From NCBI RefSeq assembly GCF_000701465.1, contig NZ_JNIY01000004.1:1-64000 (forward strand): DNA of 64,000 nucleotides, read 5' to 3'. This document shows, one piece after another, positions 1-8,129 of the stretch; position 1 is the first letter of the stretch; each line of letters starts with the position of its first letter. The translations under genes and the position numbers were made by a program. The notes under the pieces are model-generated. The model was not told the origin of the DNA. It was given only the letters and a program-made list of their open reading frames with translations, and searched no databases. The DNA comes from Paraoerskovia marina DSM 21750 (lineage in GTDB: Bacteria > Actinomycetota > Actinomycetes > Actinomycetales > Cellulomonadaceae).

Positions 1-48
1 AGGACTAAAGACTGCCGCAGCTGACCGGTACTAATCAGCCAACAACTT
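1..48 (+). rRNA. 23S ribosomal RNA, 3' end only
   Basis: The first bases carry the conserved 23S 3'-terminal segment (agctgaccggtactaat followed by an A/C-rich tail), seen just before the 5S gene in actinobacterial rRNA operons. The rest of the gene lies before the window. The exact 3' end is estimated; the spacer to the 5S is about 117 nt. Confidence 0.85.
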
Positions 49-165
49 CACAACCCAACACTTCAATGCTTGCGTCCACTATGCGGTTCCCGAGACACGG
101 GCACCACCAACCCCCACCCGCACCACGCGGCCACCCGGGGGAAGGAAACCCAACATCTCCATAGA

Positions 166-284
166 GTTACGGCGGTCACAGCGAAGGGGAAACGCCCGGT
201 CCCATTCCGAACCCGGAAGCTAAGCCCTTCAGCGCCGATGGTACTGCCCTGGGAACGGGGTGGGAGAGTAGGACACCGCCGGAC
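166..284 (+). rRNA. rrf: 5S ribosomal RNA
   Basis: A 119-nt segment starts gttacggcgg and ends accgccggac, so the ends pair as helix I. Inside are conserved 5S blocks: ggggaaacgcccggtccc, ccgaacccggaagctaag and cgccgatggtactg. It follows the 23S tail and precedes a strong terminator, as the last gene of an rrn operon. Ends may be off by a few bases. Confidence 0.93.
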
Positions 285-293
285 AACCATTCA

Positions 294-327
294 CCAAAGG
301 CCCACCCCAACCGGGGTGGGCCTTTGG
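294..327 (+). terminator. rrn operon terminator hairpin
   Basis: A perfect 15-bp stem (294-308 with 313-327) around the loop aacc lies directly after the 5S gene. There is no long U tract, which is common in high-GC actinobacteria. It closes the rRNA operon and separates it from the Rrf2 gene 45 bp on. Confidence 0.85.
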
Positions 328-335
328 CATACCCC

Positions 336-365
336 GTGATCTTCGTCGTCGCCGGCTGAGATACT
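336..365 (+). promoter_or_regulatory. Possible promoter of the Rrf2 gene, leaderless start
   Basis: A -10-like gatact (360-365) ends 6 nt before the ATG at 372, so initiation at or near the A of the ATG would give a leaderless mRNA. A weak -35-like gtgatc sits at 336-341. No Shine-Dalgarno sequence is seen before this ATG. The match is modest. Confidence 0.4.
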
Positions 366-371
366 GCGTGC

Positions 372-833
372 ATGAGGATCTCAGCACGGGCAGACTACGC
401 AATCCGTGCGGTCGCGGAACTGGCCGCCGCGGACGACGCGCGCGCCGTCACGGCAGCGGAGCTCGCCAGTGCGCAGAGCATCCCGCACAAGTTCCTCGAG
501 GGAATTCTCACCGACCTGCGCCGAGACGGCCTCGTGCTCAGCCAACGCGGTGCGGGCGGCGGCTACAGACTGGCCCGCCGCGCCGACGAGGTCACGTTGG
601 CTGACGTCTTCAGGGCCGTCGACGGACCGCTCGTCTTCGTCCGGGGAGAGCGACCCTCCGACCTCGAGCGGTACAGCGGGGCAGCCTCCGGGCTTCTCGA
701 CGTGTGGGTGGCGCTCCGTGCGAACGTGCGAGCAGTGCTCGAGGCGGTGACGCTCCAGCAGCTCGCCAGCGGCGGCCTGCCTGCCGAGGTGCGAGACCTC
801 GTCGCCGACGAGACGGCGTGGGAGAACCCCTGA
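372..833 (+). CDS. Rrf2-family transcriptional regulator
   Basis: The 153-residue protein has the Rrf2 fold. The N-terminus (MRISARADYAIRAVAELA) leads into a winged helix in which a helix ending SIPHKFLEGILTDLRRDGLV is followed by the glycine wing QRGAGGGYRLAR. A dimerisation helix lies at about residues 110-150. There are no cysteines at all, so it cannot bind an Fe-S cluster as IscR, NsrR or RsrR do. It is more like CymR-type members, which act in sulfur metabolism in known cases. The TauE/SafE exporter gene starts 208 bp downstream on the same strand, so it may be the target. Starting at 372 gives the usual family N-terminus. Confidence 0.9.
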   Translation: MRISARADYAIRAVAELAAADDARAVTAAELASAQSIPHKFLEGILTDLRRDGLVLSQRGAGGGYRLARRADEVTLADVFRAVDGPLVFVRGERPSDLERYSGAASGLLDVWVALRANVRAVLEAVTLQQLASGGLPAEVRDLVADETAWENP

Positions 834-940
834 GCCCCTGACGGTCGGCGTGTGCGCTCAAGGCGCACGCGGTGCACCGATGGGATCGGTGGCCCCGAAG
901 GTCTCTGTTCGTTGTGACAAGGTCTTGCCCGATGGTCATT

Positions 941-959
941 CCCTAGCAACATAGTAGGG
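941..959 (+). promoter_or_regulatory. Inverted repeat CCCTA-N9-TAGGG, candidate operator
   Basis: A perfect 5-bp inverted repeat with a 9-bp spacer lies about 80 bp before the TauE/SafE start, in the gap after the Rrf2 gene. Size and location suit a repressor site. Binding by the Rrf2 protein is inferred only from proximity. Confidence 0.4.
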
Positions 960-1041
960 AGATCGGTAGTCTTTTTGAGCGAAGCAGCCTCGGCACCTGC
1001 GGTGTCCCCGTCCCCTCGTCGATCACGTCCGAAGGAATCCC

Positions 1042-1995
1042 ATGCGCACCCTCGTTCTTCTTGCCCTGATCGGTCTCGGCGCCCAGCTCGTCGACGGAAG
1101 TCTCGGGATGGCGTATGGCGTCACGTCGACGACGCTCCTTCTGGCGGTCGGGACCAATCCGGCAGCGGCGTCGGCGACCGTCCACCTGGCAGAGATCGGC
1201 ACGACGCTCGCCTCCGGTGTCTCGCACTGGCGGTTCGGCAACGTCGACTGGCGGGTCGTCCTCCGGATCGGGGTCCCTGGGGCGGTCGGTGCCTTCGTCG
1301 GGGCGACGTTCCTGTCCTGGTTGGCGACCGACGTCGCGGCTCCCGTCATGGCTCTCGTGCTCCTGACCCTCGGGCTCTACGTCCTGGCGCGGTTCACCTT
1401 CACCGGGATCAGTTCCGAGAATCTGGGCAAGCCCCTGCGGAAGCGGTTCCTGGCGCCGCTCGGGCTGGTGGGCGGATTCGTGGACGCGACGGGCGGCGGT
1501 GGGTGGGGGCCGGTCGGCACCCCGGCGATCCTCGCGAGCGGTCGGCTCGAACCCCGCAAGGTGATCGGGTCGATCGACACCAGCGAGTTCCTCGTGGCGA
1601 TCGCGGCCAGTGCCGGGTTCTTGCTCGGGCTCGGCTCTGCGGGGATCAACGGTGCCTGGGCGCTGGCGCTTCTCGCGGGCGGCCTCGTGGCTGCGCCCGT
1701 CGCGGCGTGGCTGGTACGGATCCTGCCCCCGCGCGTCCTGGGTTCCGCCGTCGGCGGGCTGATCGTCCTCACGAACGTGCGGACGCTTCTGACGCTCGAC
1801 GTGGTCGATGCGGGTGGTGCGGTGCGTTGGGGTGTCTACGCGCTGGTGGTTGCGGTGTGGGCCGGCGCGGTCGCGTACTCCGTCCGTGCGCACCTGCGCA
1901 CCCGGCGCGTGGGGTCGCCCCTGGTCGAGGGGTCGGCGGGCGCGGAGCAGGGAGGGGTCGCGGGCGCCGTCGTTTCTGGTCGGCATGATGCCTGA
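1042..1995 (+). CDS. TauE/SafE-family anion exporter
   Basis: The 317-residue integral membrane protein has about eight hydrophobic helices in the two-half arrangement of the sulfite exporter TauE/SafE family. The first half has LVDGSLGMAYGVTSTTLLL and the second the matching GGFVDATGGGGWGPVGTP, which are the family's repeated signatures. Members export sulfite, sulfoacetate or related small anions; the substrate here is not determined by sequence. The start at 1042 has a Shine-Dalgarno-like gaaggaat just upstream. The C-terminus after about residue 295 is polar and probably cytoplasmic. The preceding Rrf2 gene suggests a sulfur-related stimulus. Confidence 0.88.
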   Translation: MRTLVLLALIGLGAQLVDGSLGMAYGVTSTTLLLAVGTNPAAASATVHLAEIGTTLASGVSHWRFGNVDWRVVLRIGVPGAVGAFVGATFLSWLATDVAAPVMALVLLTLGLYVLARFTFTGISSENLGKPLRKRFLAPLGLVGGFVDATGGGGWGPVGTPAILASGRLEPRKVIGSIDTSEFLVAIAASAGFLLGLGSAGINGAWALALLAGGLVAAPVAAWLVRILPPRVLGSAVGGLIVLTNVRTLLTLDVVDAGGAVRWGVYALVVAVWAGAVAYSVRAHLRTRRVGSPLVEGSAGAEQGGVAGAVVSGRHDA

Positions 1996-2162
1996 TCTTG
2001 GTGGGTCTGCCCCGTTCTTCCTGTGATCCTGCGGTTCGTGGAGGCGAAGGTCACACCGGGGTTGCCGTCATAGACCGGGCAGCGGGGCCGTCTCTGTCGT
2101 TGAATAGAGCGTAGGGACGCCGTAGTCCACGCACTCGGACGGCAACTCTCAAAGGAACTCGC

Positions 2163-2363
2163 ATGGCAGCAGCATCGGTACACAACAAGAAGCGCGGCTA
2201 CCTCGGCTGGTGGATCTTCATCGGCGTCGTGTGCCTCGCGCTGATGACGTTCGGGATGATGCTCGGCGCGAAGGCCGGCGACACGACGAACGACGAGATC
2301 TTCACGAATCCCCTCTCGATCTTCAGCGAGAGCGCGGGTCAGAGTGGCGAGCCCGTCGAGTAG
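2163..2363 (+). CDS. Small single-pass membrane protein, unknown function
   Basis: The 66-residue protein has a basic N-terminus (residues 1-12), one transmembrane helix at about 14-36 (YLGWWIFIGVVCLALMTFG) and an acidic tail. An aaaggaactc ribosome-binding site precedes the ATG. I do not recognise the family. It is transcribed alone, 167 bp after the exporter, and ends in a strong bidirectional terminator. Codon use and the ribosome-binding site support a real gene. Confidence 0.7.
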   Translation: MAAASVHNKKRGYLGWWIFIGVVCLALMTFGMMLGAKAGDTTNDEIFTNPLSIFSESAGQSGEPVE

Positions 2364-2404
2364 CTCGTCGCGCCGGGCAGGCCGCGCGCCGGCCCCCGAA
2401 GCCC

Positions 2405-2442
2405 CGAAGGGCCCTGGACACCGCGGTGTCCAGGGCCCTTCG
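2405..2442. terminator. Bidirectional terminator between convergent genes
   Basis: A perfect 18-bp inverted repeat (2405-2422 with 2425-2442) with a 2-nt loop sits between the small membrane protein (plus) and the sugar permease operon (minus). It can serve both transcripts. Confidence 0.85.
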
Positions 2443-2457
2443 TCGTCCGCGAGCGGT

Positions 2458-3363
2458 TCAGCCCTTCACGGATCCTGACATCAGACCGCCGACGAAGTAC
2501 TTGCCGAGGATGATGTAGACGATCAGCGTCGGCAGGGACGCCAGCAGTGCCCCCGCCATCGAGACGCCGTAGTCCTGCAGCAGGGCGCCGTTGGCGAGGT
2601 TGTTCAGAGCGAGGGTGACGGGCCCGTTCTGGTTGTTGGAGAAGAACACGGCGAACAGGAAGTCGTTCCACGCGTTGGTGAACTGCCAGATGAGGACGAC
2701 CACGAAGCTCGGGATCGAGATCGGCAGGATGATCGACCAGTACGTCCGCAGCATGCCCGCCCCGTCGACGCGACCGGCCTCGACGAGCTCGTGCGGGATG
2801 GTCTGGTAGTAGTTGCGGAAGATCAGCGTCGTGATCGGGATCCCGTAGATGACGTGCAGCAGGATCAGGGACGGCACACCGCTGGGGATGCCGGCGTCGA
2901 GGAAGATCTGCAGCAGCGGGATCATCACGGCCTGGTAGGGGATGAACATCCCGAACAGGATGAGGGCGAACACGGTGTTCGCCCCACGGAAGCTCCACCG
3001 TGAGAGGACGAACCCGTTCATCGAGCCCAGGAACGCCGCGATGATCGACGCCGGGATGACCATCTGGAAGGTTCGCCACAACGACGGCGACAGGGCCGTC
3101 CACGCCTCCTTCCAGTTCTCGAGGGTCCAGATCTGGGGCAGGTTCCAGGCGCGCACCGGCGAGGCGTCGCCCGGGCCCTTGAAGCTCGTCACGAGCAGCA
3201 CGTAGACGGGGATCAGGACGATGACGATCCCGAAGATGAGCGCGGCGTAGCGGAGGGTGCGCCCGACGCCGAACCGTGGGGTTCCCTTGTCGCGTCGGAG
3301 CTCGAGGGGTTCGCCTGCCACGTCGGGCGGCGGGACCGGGGTGCTGAGGGTCGCCGACATCAC
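2458..3363 (-). CDS. Carbohydrate ABC transporter permease, MalG type
   Basis: The 301-residue inner-membrane protein has six predicted helices and the binding-protein-dependent permease loop EAGRVDGAGMLRTYWSIILP at about residues 200-220, which docks on the ATPase. The C-terminus GKYFVGGLMSGSVKG is typical of MalG-like (CUT1) permeases. It overlaps the upstream permease gene by 4 bp, so translation is coupled. No ATPase gene is in this operon. Actinobacterial CUT1 systems often use a shared MsiK-type ATPase encoded elsewhere. The sugar cannot be read from the sequence. Confidence 0.92.
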   Translation of the reverse strand: MMSATLSTPVPPPDVAGEPLELRRDKGTPRFGVGRTLRYAALIFGIVIVLIPVYVLLVTSFKGPGDASPVRAWNLPQIWTLENWKEAWTALSPSLWRTFQMVIPASIIAAFLGSMNGFVLSRWSFRGANTVFALILFGMFIPYQAVMIPLLQIFLDAGIPSGVPSLILLHVIYGIPITTLIFRNYYQTIPHELVEAGRVDGAGMLRTYWSIILPISIPSFVVVLIWQFTNAWNDFLFAVFFSNNQNGPVTLALNNLANGALLQDYGVSMAGALLASLPTLIVYIILGKYFVGGLMSGSVKG

Positions 3364-4259
3364 TTCTCCTGACGGTTCGTCTTGATCAGATACGGGACGA
3401 CGACGATCGCGACGAGCACGAGGAGGATCGTGCCGATGGCGGCGGCGTCCGCGTAGTCGAAGCTCGCCTTGGCGAGATACATGTCGACGGCGGGGACCTT
3501 CGTCTGGTAGTTGGCCGGCTTCGAGATCGACATGATGAGGTCGAAGGACTTAAGCGACATGTGGCCGATGATGATCAGGGCGGAGAGCATGATCGGCGTC
3601 AGCTGCGGGAAGAGCACGTGGCGGTAGACCTGCCACTCGCTCGCGCCGTCCATCCGGCCGGCCTCACGCAGCTCGTCGGGGATCCCGCGGAAGCCCGCGA
3701 GGAAGAGCGCCATGACGTAGCCGGAGAGCTGCCAGATGGCGGGGATGGTGATCGCCAGGATCCCGAAGGTGACGTTGTTCCACCAGTTGTTCTGCAGGAA
3801 GTCGAGGCCGATCATCTGGAACAGCCGGTTGAGGCCGCTCGCGTTCTCGCCCTGGTTCGAGTTCAGGAGCCAGCGCCACACCACGCCCGAGGCGATGAAC
3901 GAGACGGCCATCGGGAACAGATAGATCGAGCGGAAGAACCCCTCGCCCTTGATGGGCTTGTCGAGGAGCCACGCCCAGACGAACCCGATCGCGAGCGTGC
4001 CGAGCAGGAAGACGACGGTGTAGAGGAAGAGGTTGATCAACGAGTGCTGGAAGTCCTCGGACCCGAGCAGCCGCGTGTAGTTCTCGAACCAGACGGTGCT
4101 GGTCGGTTCCACGCCCGTTGCCGTCGCTGCGGAGTGGTTGTCGGTGATCGACGTGGAGAAGTTCGCCCCGATGAGCCCGTAGACGAACACGGCCATGAGG
4201 ATGAGGGACGGGGCGAGCAGCAGGATGGGCGGCCCGTACCGCCTGAAGCGATGGTTCAT
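3360..4259 (-). CDS. Carbohydrate ABC transporter permease, MalF type
   Basis: The 299-residue protein has six membrane helices and the coupling motif EAGRMDGASEWQVYRHVLFP at about residues 198-218. It is the MalF-like partner of the downstream MalG-like permease and forms the heterodimeric channel for an oligosaccharide. It lies 108 bp after the binding-protein gene, with a strong hairpin in that gap. That is a common arrangement for lowering permease expression relative to the binding protein. Confidence 0.92.
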   Translation of the reverse strand: MNHRFRRYGPPILLLAPSLILMAVFVYGLIGANFSTSITDNHSAATATGVEPTSTVWFENYTRLLGSEDFQHSLINLFLYTVVFLLGTLAIGFVWAWLLDKPIKGEGFFRSIYLFPMAVSFIASGVVWRWLLNSNQGENASGLNRLFQMIGLDFLQNNWWNNVTFGILAITIPAIWQLSGYVMALFLAGFRGIPDELREAGRMDGASEWQVYRHVLFPQLTPIMLSALIIIGHMSLKSFDLIMSISKPANYQTKVPAVDMYLAKASFDYADAAAIGTILLVLVAIVVVPYLIKTNRQEK

Positions 4260-4322
4260 GGGGATGTTCCTCCCGGGATCCGGGGTGCGCGTCGCGGCGC
4301 GACGTGAGGGTGGGCGGCGGAC

Positions 4323-4360
4323 GACGGGGCCCGCCCGGGCAGTGCCGGACGGGCCCCGTC
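4323..4360 (-). terminator. Intra-operon hairpin (attenuator) after the binding-protein gene
   Basis: An 11-bp perfect inverted repeat (4323-4333 with 4350-4360) surrounds a 16-nt loop that is itself partly complementary. It lies between the lipoprotein stop and the first permease. It may stabilise the upstream mRNA or stop part of the transcripts. Confidence 0.65.
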
Positions 4361-4367
4361 TACCGGG

Positions 4368-5666
4368 TCAGCCGTTGACGGCCGCGGCGAGCTCGGACTG
4401 GTAGCCGGCGAGGTCGCTGGCACCGGTCGTGAACTTGCTGGTCGCGTCGCTGATGTCGTTCAGCGTGGCGACGGGGACGGCGGCACCGTGGGCGAGGGAC
4501 GAGACGATCGTGTCCTGCCCGAACGACTCGATGGCCGTCTTCTGGTACTCGCTGAAGTCCGACGTGTCGGCGTCGGTGTTGGCCGGGATCGAGCCCTTGG
4601 CCTTGTTGAACGCGGCCTGGCCCTCGGCGGAGCCGACGGTCTCGAGCCAGTTCTTGGCGCCGTCCGGGTGCGGTGCACCGACGGGCAGCGTGAACGAGTC
4701 GGCGAGGAAGTCGAAGACGCCGTCCGTCCCGGGGACCGGGAAGTAGGTGTAATCGGCGGGCGACGACTTGCCGGCCTCGGCGAACGCGGCCTCGGCCCAG
4801 TCGCCCATGACGTTGAAGCCGGCCTGGCCGTCGATGACCTGCTGGGTCGCGTCAGGCCAGTCGAGGCCGTCACGGTCGGTGTTGGTGTAGCCCATGAGCT
4901 TCTCGAAGTCCTCGAGAGCGCCGGTGACCTCGGCACCCTCCCAGTCGGTCGAGCCGTCCCAGAGGCCGTTGTAGCCCTCGGCACCGAGATCCGCGAGGAG
5001 CACGGTCTCGAGCAGGTTGACCTGCGTCCACGTGGTGGCGACCGACAGGGCGGTCACGCCGGACTCCTCGACCGCGTCGAGCGCAGTGAACCAGTCGTCC
5101 ATGCTGTCGTAGGTCGCGGCCGGGTCGAGGCCCGCGTCCTCGAGCACCGTCGGGTTGGCCCAGACGACGTTCGCACGGTGGATGTTGGACGGGATCGAGT
5201 AGATCTTGCCGTCCACCGTCAGGCGGTCGACGAGGTCGGCCGGGAAGGCCTCGGTCAGCCCGAACTCGTCGTAGAGGTCGCTGACGTCCTCGATCTGCCC
5301 GGCGCTGATGTAGTCCTGGAGCTCGGCACCGGCGTGCGCCTGGAACGTGTCCGGCGGGTCGTTGGTCTGCAGACGCGACTGCAGGAGGTCCTTGGCCGCC
5401 GAGCCGGCGCCACCGGCGACGGCGCCGTTGATGAACTCGGTGTCCGGGTGCTGCTCGTTGAAGACGCCGACGAGGGCGTCGAGTCCCGCCTTCTCGGACC
5501 CGGCGGCCCACCAGGTGAAGACCTCGACCTCGCCGGCGCTGTCGCCGGAGGACCCGCCGTCTCCGGAGGAGGTGTCGCTGGAGTCGTCGCCGCCGCATGC
5601 GGTGAGGCCTAGTGCCAGAACTGCGGCACCTGCTGCCGCTGCAGCAAATCGTGTGTTGACGCGCAT
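4368..5666 (-). CDS. Sugar ABC transporter substrate-binding lipoprotein (CUT1)
   Basis: The 432-residue extracellular solute-binding protein (family 1) has a signal peptide with lipobox LTAC at about residues 20-23, then a Ser/Gly/Asp linker and the bilobal fold (EVEVFTWWAAGSEKAGLDAL near the start). The ATG at 5666 gives a proper signal peptide; reading upstream to 5792 adds an unrelated polar stretch. It heads the operon with two permeases and is divergent from a ROK regulator. That regulator is the likely controller. Substrate is unknown; family 1 proteins bind oligosaccharides. Confidence 0.92.
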   Translation of the reverse strand: MRVNTRFAAAAAGAAVLALGLTACGGDDSSDTSSGDGGSSGDSAGEVEVFTWWAAGSEKAGLDALVGVFNEQHPDTEFINGAVAGGAGSAAKDLLQSRLQTNDPPDTFQAHAGAELQDYISAGQIEDVSDLYDEFGLTEAFPADLVDRLTVDGKIYSIPSNIHRANVVWANPTVLEDAGLDPAATYDSMDDWFTALDAVEESGVTALSVATTWTQVNLLETVLLADLGAEGYNGLWDGSTDWEGAEVTGALEDFEKLMGYTNTDRDGLDWPDATQQVIDGQAGFNVMGDWAEAAFAEAGKSSPADYTYFPVPGTDGVFDFLADSFTLPVGAPHPDGAKNWLETVGSAEGQAAFNKAKGSIPANTDADTSDFSEYQKTAIESFGQDTIVSSLAHGAAVPVATLNDISDATSKFTTGASDLAGYQSELAAAVNG

Positions 5667-5750
5667 CGTGATCCCGTCGCCTTCGTTGCCGTGGGGATCG
5701 CACCGTGGTGCGACCGGACGCATCATCACGTCCGTGGTGGCTCGCTCCCC

Positions 5751-5779
5751 ATCAAAGGGCTCCGAATCCTTGGTGTCAA
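5751..5779 (-). promoter_or_regulatory. Promoter of the minus-strand sugar ABC operon
   Basis: On the minus strand a perfect -35 TTGACA (5774-5779) is followed after 17 bp by TTTGAT (5751-5756). It lies about 85 bp before the binding-protein ATG. The -35 box is inside an imperfect palindrome, cttggtgtcaag (5769-5780), a plausible operator position for the divergent ROK regulator. Confidence 0.6.
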
Positions 5780-5853
5780 GAAGTGAAGACAAGAATCACC
5801 CAACCGTGACCATCGCGTTATAACGTCAACTCAAGGAGTGCTCGCTCTGCCCG

Positions 5854-7053
5854 ATGTATCCTGACTCGGTGCGGACGACGCGGGAGACGCCCGGATCGCA
5901 GACTTCACTGCGTGAGGCCAACAGGGCCAGGATCGTCGCTGCCGTGCAACAGCACGGGTCGCTGACCCAGGTCGAGCTCTCGGGGATCACGGGGCTCTCG
6001 CCCGCGACGATCTCGAACATCGTCAAGGAGCTCACCGGCACCGGGGTGCTGAGCACGGCGCCGTCGACGCGCTCCGGGCGACGCGCCCAGCTCGTCACCC
6101 TGGCACGCAGCCTCGGCCTCGTGGCCGGCGTCGACTTCGGTTCTCGTACCATGCGGGTCGTCCTCGCCGACGCGTCGATGCGCCTGCTCGCGTCCGAGCA
6201 GATGCCGCTCGCGCCCGACCACCGCGCCGACATGGGCATGCAGCGCGCCTCGATGCTGATCCAGGAGATGACCGACTCCGTCGAGGCGGGCGTGGGAGAG
6301 CTCCTCGCGGTCGGGATCGGCGTCCCCGCGCCCGTCGACACGGCCCGGGGCGTCGTCTCGAGCGCCGGTCTGCTGCGCGGCTGGGACGGTGCCGACGTCG
6401 CCGCGAACCTCTCCGCGCAGCTGGGCGTGCCGGTCAGCGTCGACAACGACGCCAACCTCGGAGCACTCGCGGAGGCACGGTACGGCGCCGCCGTCGGGTA
6501 CGACCCGGTCGTCTACGTCCGTGCGTCGCACGGGATCGGCGGCGGGATAGTCCTCGGGGGGCGCCTGCTCCACGGCCGGGCCGGGTCCGCGGGCGAGATC
6601 GGCCACGTCACCATCGACGAGAACGGGCCGATCTGCCGGTGCGGGAACCGCGGGTGCCTCGAGACGTTCGTCGGGTCGCCTGTCCTGCTCGGCATGCTCG
6701 CCGCCAGCCACGGGCACCTGACGCTCGGCGACGTCGTCACCCGCGCCCAGGACGGGGACGCCGGCTGCCGTCGGGTCCTGTCCGACGCCGGGGCCCACCT
6801 GGGCGCGGCCGTCGCCAACCTCTGCAACCTCGTCGACCCCGAGGTGGTGGTCGTCGGTGGCCAGCTCGCCGCGGCGGGCGACATCATCCTCGCTCCGCTC
6901 CGCTCCGCCGTCGAGCAGCGGACCGTCCCCAGCGCGGAGGGCCCGCCCGTCGTCGTCCCCTCCGAGTTCGGCGAGTGGGCCGAGGCGCGTGGTGCGCTCG
7001 CCGTGGCGCTCGACCGGGCGCGGTCCGACGGCGCGCTGGGGGTGAGCGCATGA
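5854..7053 (+). CDS. ROK-family transcriptional regulator (XylR/NagC-like)
   Basis: The 399-residue protein has an N-terminal winged helix (about residues 18-75, QVELSGITGLSPATISNIVKEL) joined to a ROK sugar-kinase-like domain. The zinc motif CRCGNRGCLE is intact at about residues 256-265, followed by the second lobe (DPEVVVVGGQLA). ROK repressors sense a sugar or sugar phosphate. The gene overlaps the next gene, a xylose-type binding protein, by 4 bp and is divergent from another sugar ABC operon. It therefore probably controls both. The start codon is assigned from the family N-terminus; upstream ATGs were not seen. Confidence 0.9.
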   Translation: MYPDSVRTTRETPGSQTSLREANRARIVAAVQQHGSLTQVELSGITGLSPATISNIVKELTGTGVLSTAPSTRSGRRAQLVTLARSLGLVAGVDFGSRTMRVVLADASMRLLASEQMPLAPDHRADMGMQRASMLIQEMTDSVEAGVGELLAVGIGVPAPVDTARGVVSSAGLLRGWDGADVAANLSAQLGVPVSVDNDANLGALAEARYGAAVGYDPVVYVRASHGIGGGIVLGGRLLHGRAGSAGEIGHVTIDENGPICRCGNRGCLETFVGSPVLLGMLAASHGHLTLGDVVTRAQDGDAGCRRVLSDAGAHLGAAVANLCNLVDPEVVVVGGQLAAAGDIILAPLRSAVEQRTVPSAEGPPVVVPSEFGEWAEARGALAVALDRARSDGALGVSA

Positions 7054-8129
7054 GGCGGGCACTCGCCGGGGTCGCCCTGGCCGCCGTCGCCGCGCTGGGC
7101 CTCGGCGCCTGCACCGGGCAGACGGACGCCGAGCAGGAGCGTGCCGGGACGATCGCGCTGCTCCTGCCCGAGGCACAGGCTGCGCGGTACGAGACCAGCG
7201 ACCGGCCGACGTTCGAGGAGGTTGCGCGTCAACGCTGTCCCGACTGCCAGCTGCTGTACGCGAATGCGGAGCAGGACGCGGCGGCGCAGCAGGAGCAGGC
7301 CGAGGCGATGATCGCGCGCGGCACCGACGTGCTCGTCATCGACGCGGTGGACACGACCGCGGCCACGAGCATCGTCGCCGCGGCCGAGCGCAACGACGTC
7401 GCGGTCATCGCCTACGACCGCTTCATCGACGACCCCCGCGTCGACTACTACGTCTCGTTCGACTCCCGGATGATCGGCTACGAGCAGGGCAAGGCGATCG
7501 TGAGGGCGCTCGCCGACGCCGAGCCGGGGGAGGAGCCGCCCGGCGCACTCCTCGTCCACGGCTCGCCCACCGACCCGAACTCGGCGGCGCTGAAGGCCGG
7601 CGTCCATCAGGCGCTCGACGGCGCGGACGTGACGATCCTGGCCGAGTACGACACCCCGGACTGGAGCCCCACCCGGGCGCAGGAGTGGGTCACTGCCCAG
7701 CTCACGCAGTACGCCGGTCGGGTGGACGCCGTCTACGCGGCCAACGACGGAATCGCCGGTGGGTCGATCGCCGCGATGAAGGCCGCGGGCTATGAGCCGA
7801 TCCCGCCGGTGACCGGTCAGGACGCCGAGCTCTCCGCGGTCCAGCGGATCGTCGACGGCGACCAGCTCATGACCGTGGCGAAGGCCACCGACCAGCAGGC
7901 CCGGACCGCCGCCGAGGTCGCCGTCCGGGTGCTGCGCGGCGAGGACCCGGTCGCCTCCACCACGATCGGCGGCGTCCCGAGCTTCCTGCTCGCCCCCACC
8001 AGTATCTGGGCGGACGACGTCGAGCGCGTGGTGGTCCAGGGCCGGATCCACGCGGTCGACGAGATCTGCACCGACCCGTATGCCGACGCGTGCGCGCGGC
8101 TCGGCCTGACCGATGAAGGAGCGTCGTGA
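7050..8129 (+). CDS. Xylose-type ABC transporter substrate-binding lipoprotein
   Basis: The 359-residue protein starts with a lipoprotein signal peptide (lipobox LGAC near residues 17-20), then a periplasmic-binding-protein domain of the ribose/xylose group. Features include ALLLPEAQAARYETSDRPTF, the VIDAVDTTAA strand and the XylF-like C-terminal GGVPSFLLAPTSI. Members bind D-xylose or other monosaccharides outside the cell. The ATG overlaps the ROK stop (ATGA). ATPase and permease follow with 4-bp overlaps, forming one operon. D-xylose is the best guess by similarity, not proven. Confidence 0.88.
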   Translation: MRRALAGVALAAVAALGLGACTGQTDAEQERAGTIALLLPEAQAARYETSDRPTFEEVARQRCPDCQLLYANAEQDAAAQQEQAEAMIARGTDVLVIDAVDTTAATSIVAAAERNDVAVIAYDRFIDDPRVDYYVSFDSRMIGYEQGKAIVRALADAEPGEEPPGALLVHGSPTDPNSAALKAGVHQALDGADVTILAEYDTPDWSPTRAQEWVTAQLTQYAGRVDAVYAANDGIAGGSIAAMKAAGYEPIPPVTGQDAELSAVQRIVDGDQLMTVAKATDQQARTAAEVAVRVLRGEDPVASTTIGGVPSFLLAPTSIWADDVERVVVQGRIHAVDEICTDPYADACARLGLTDEGAS

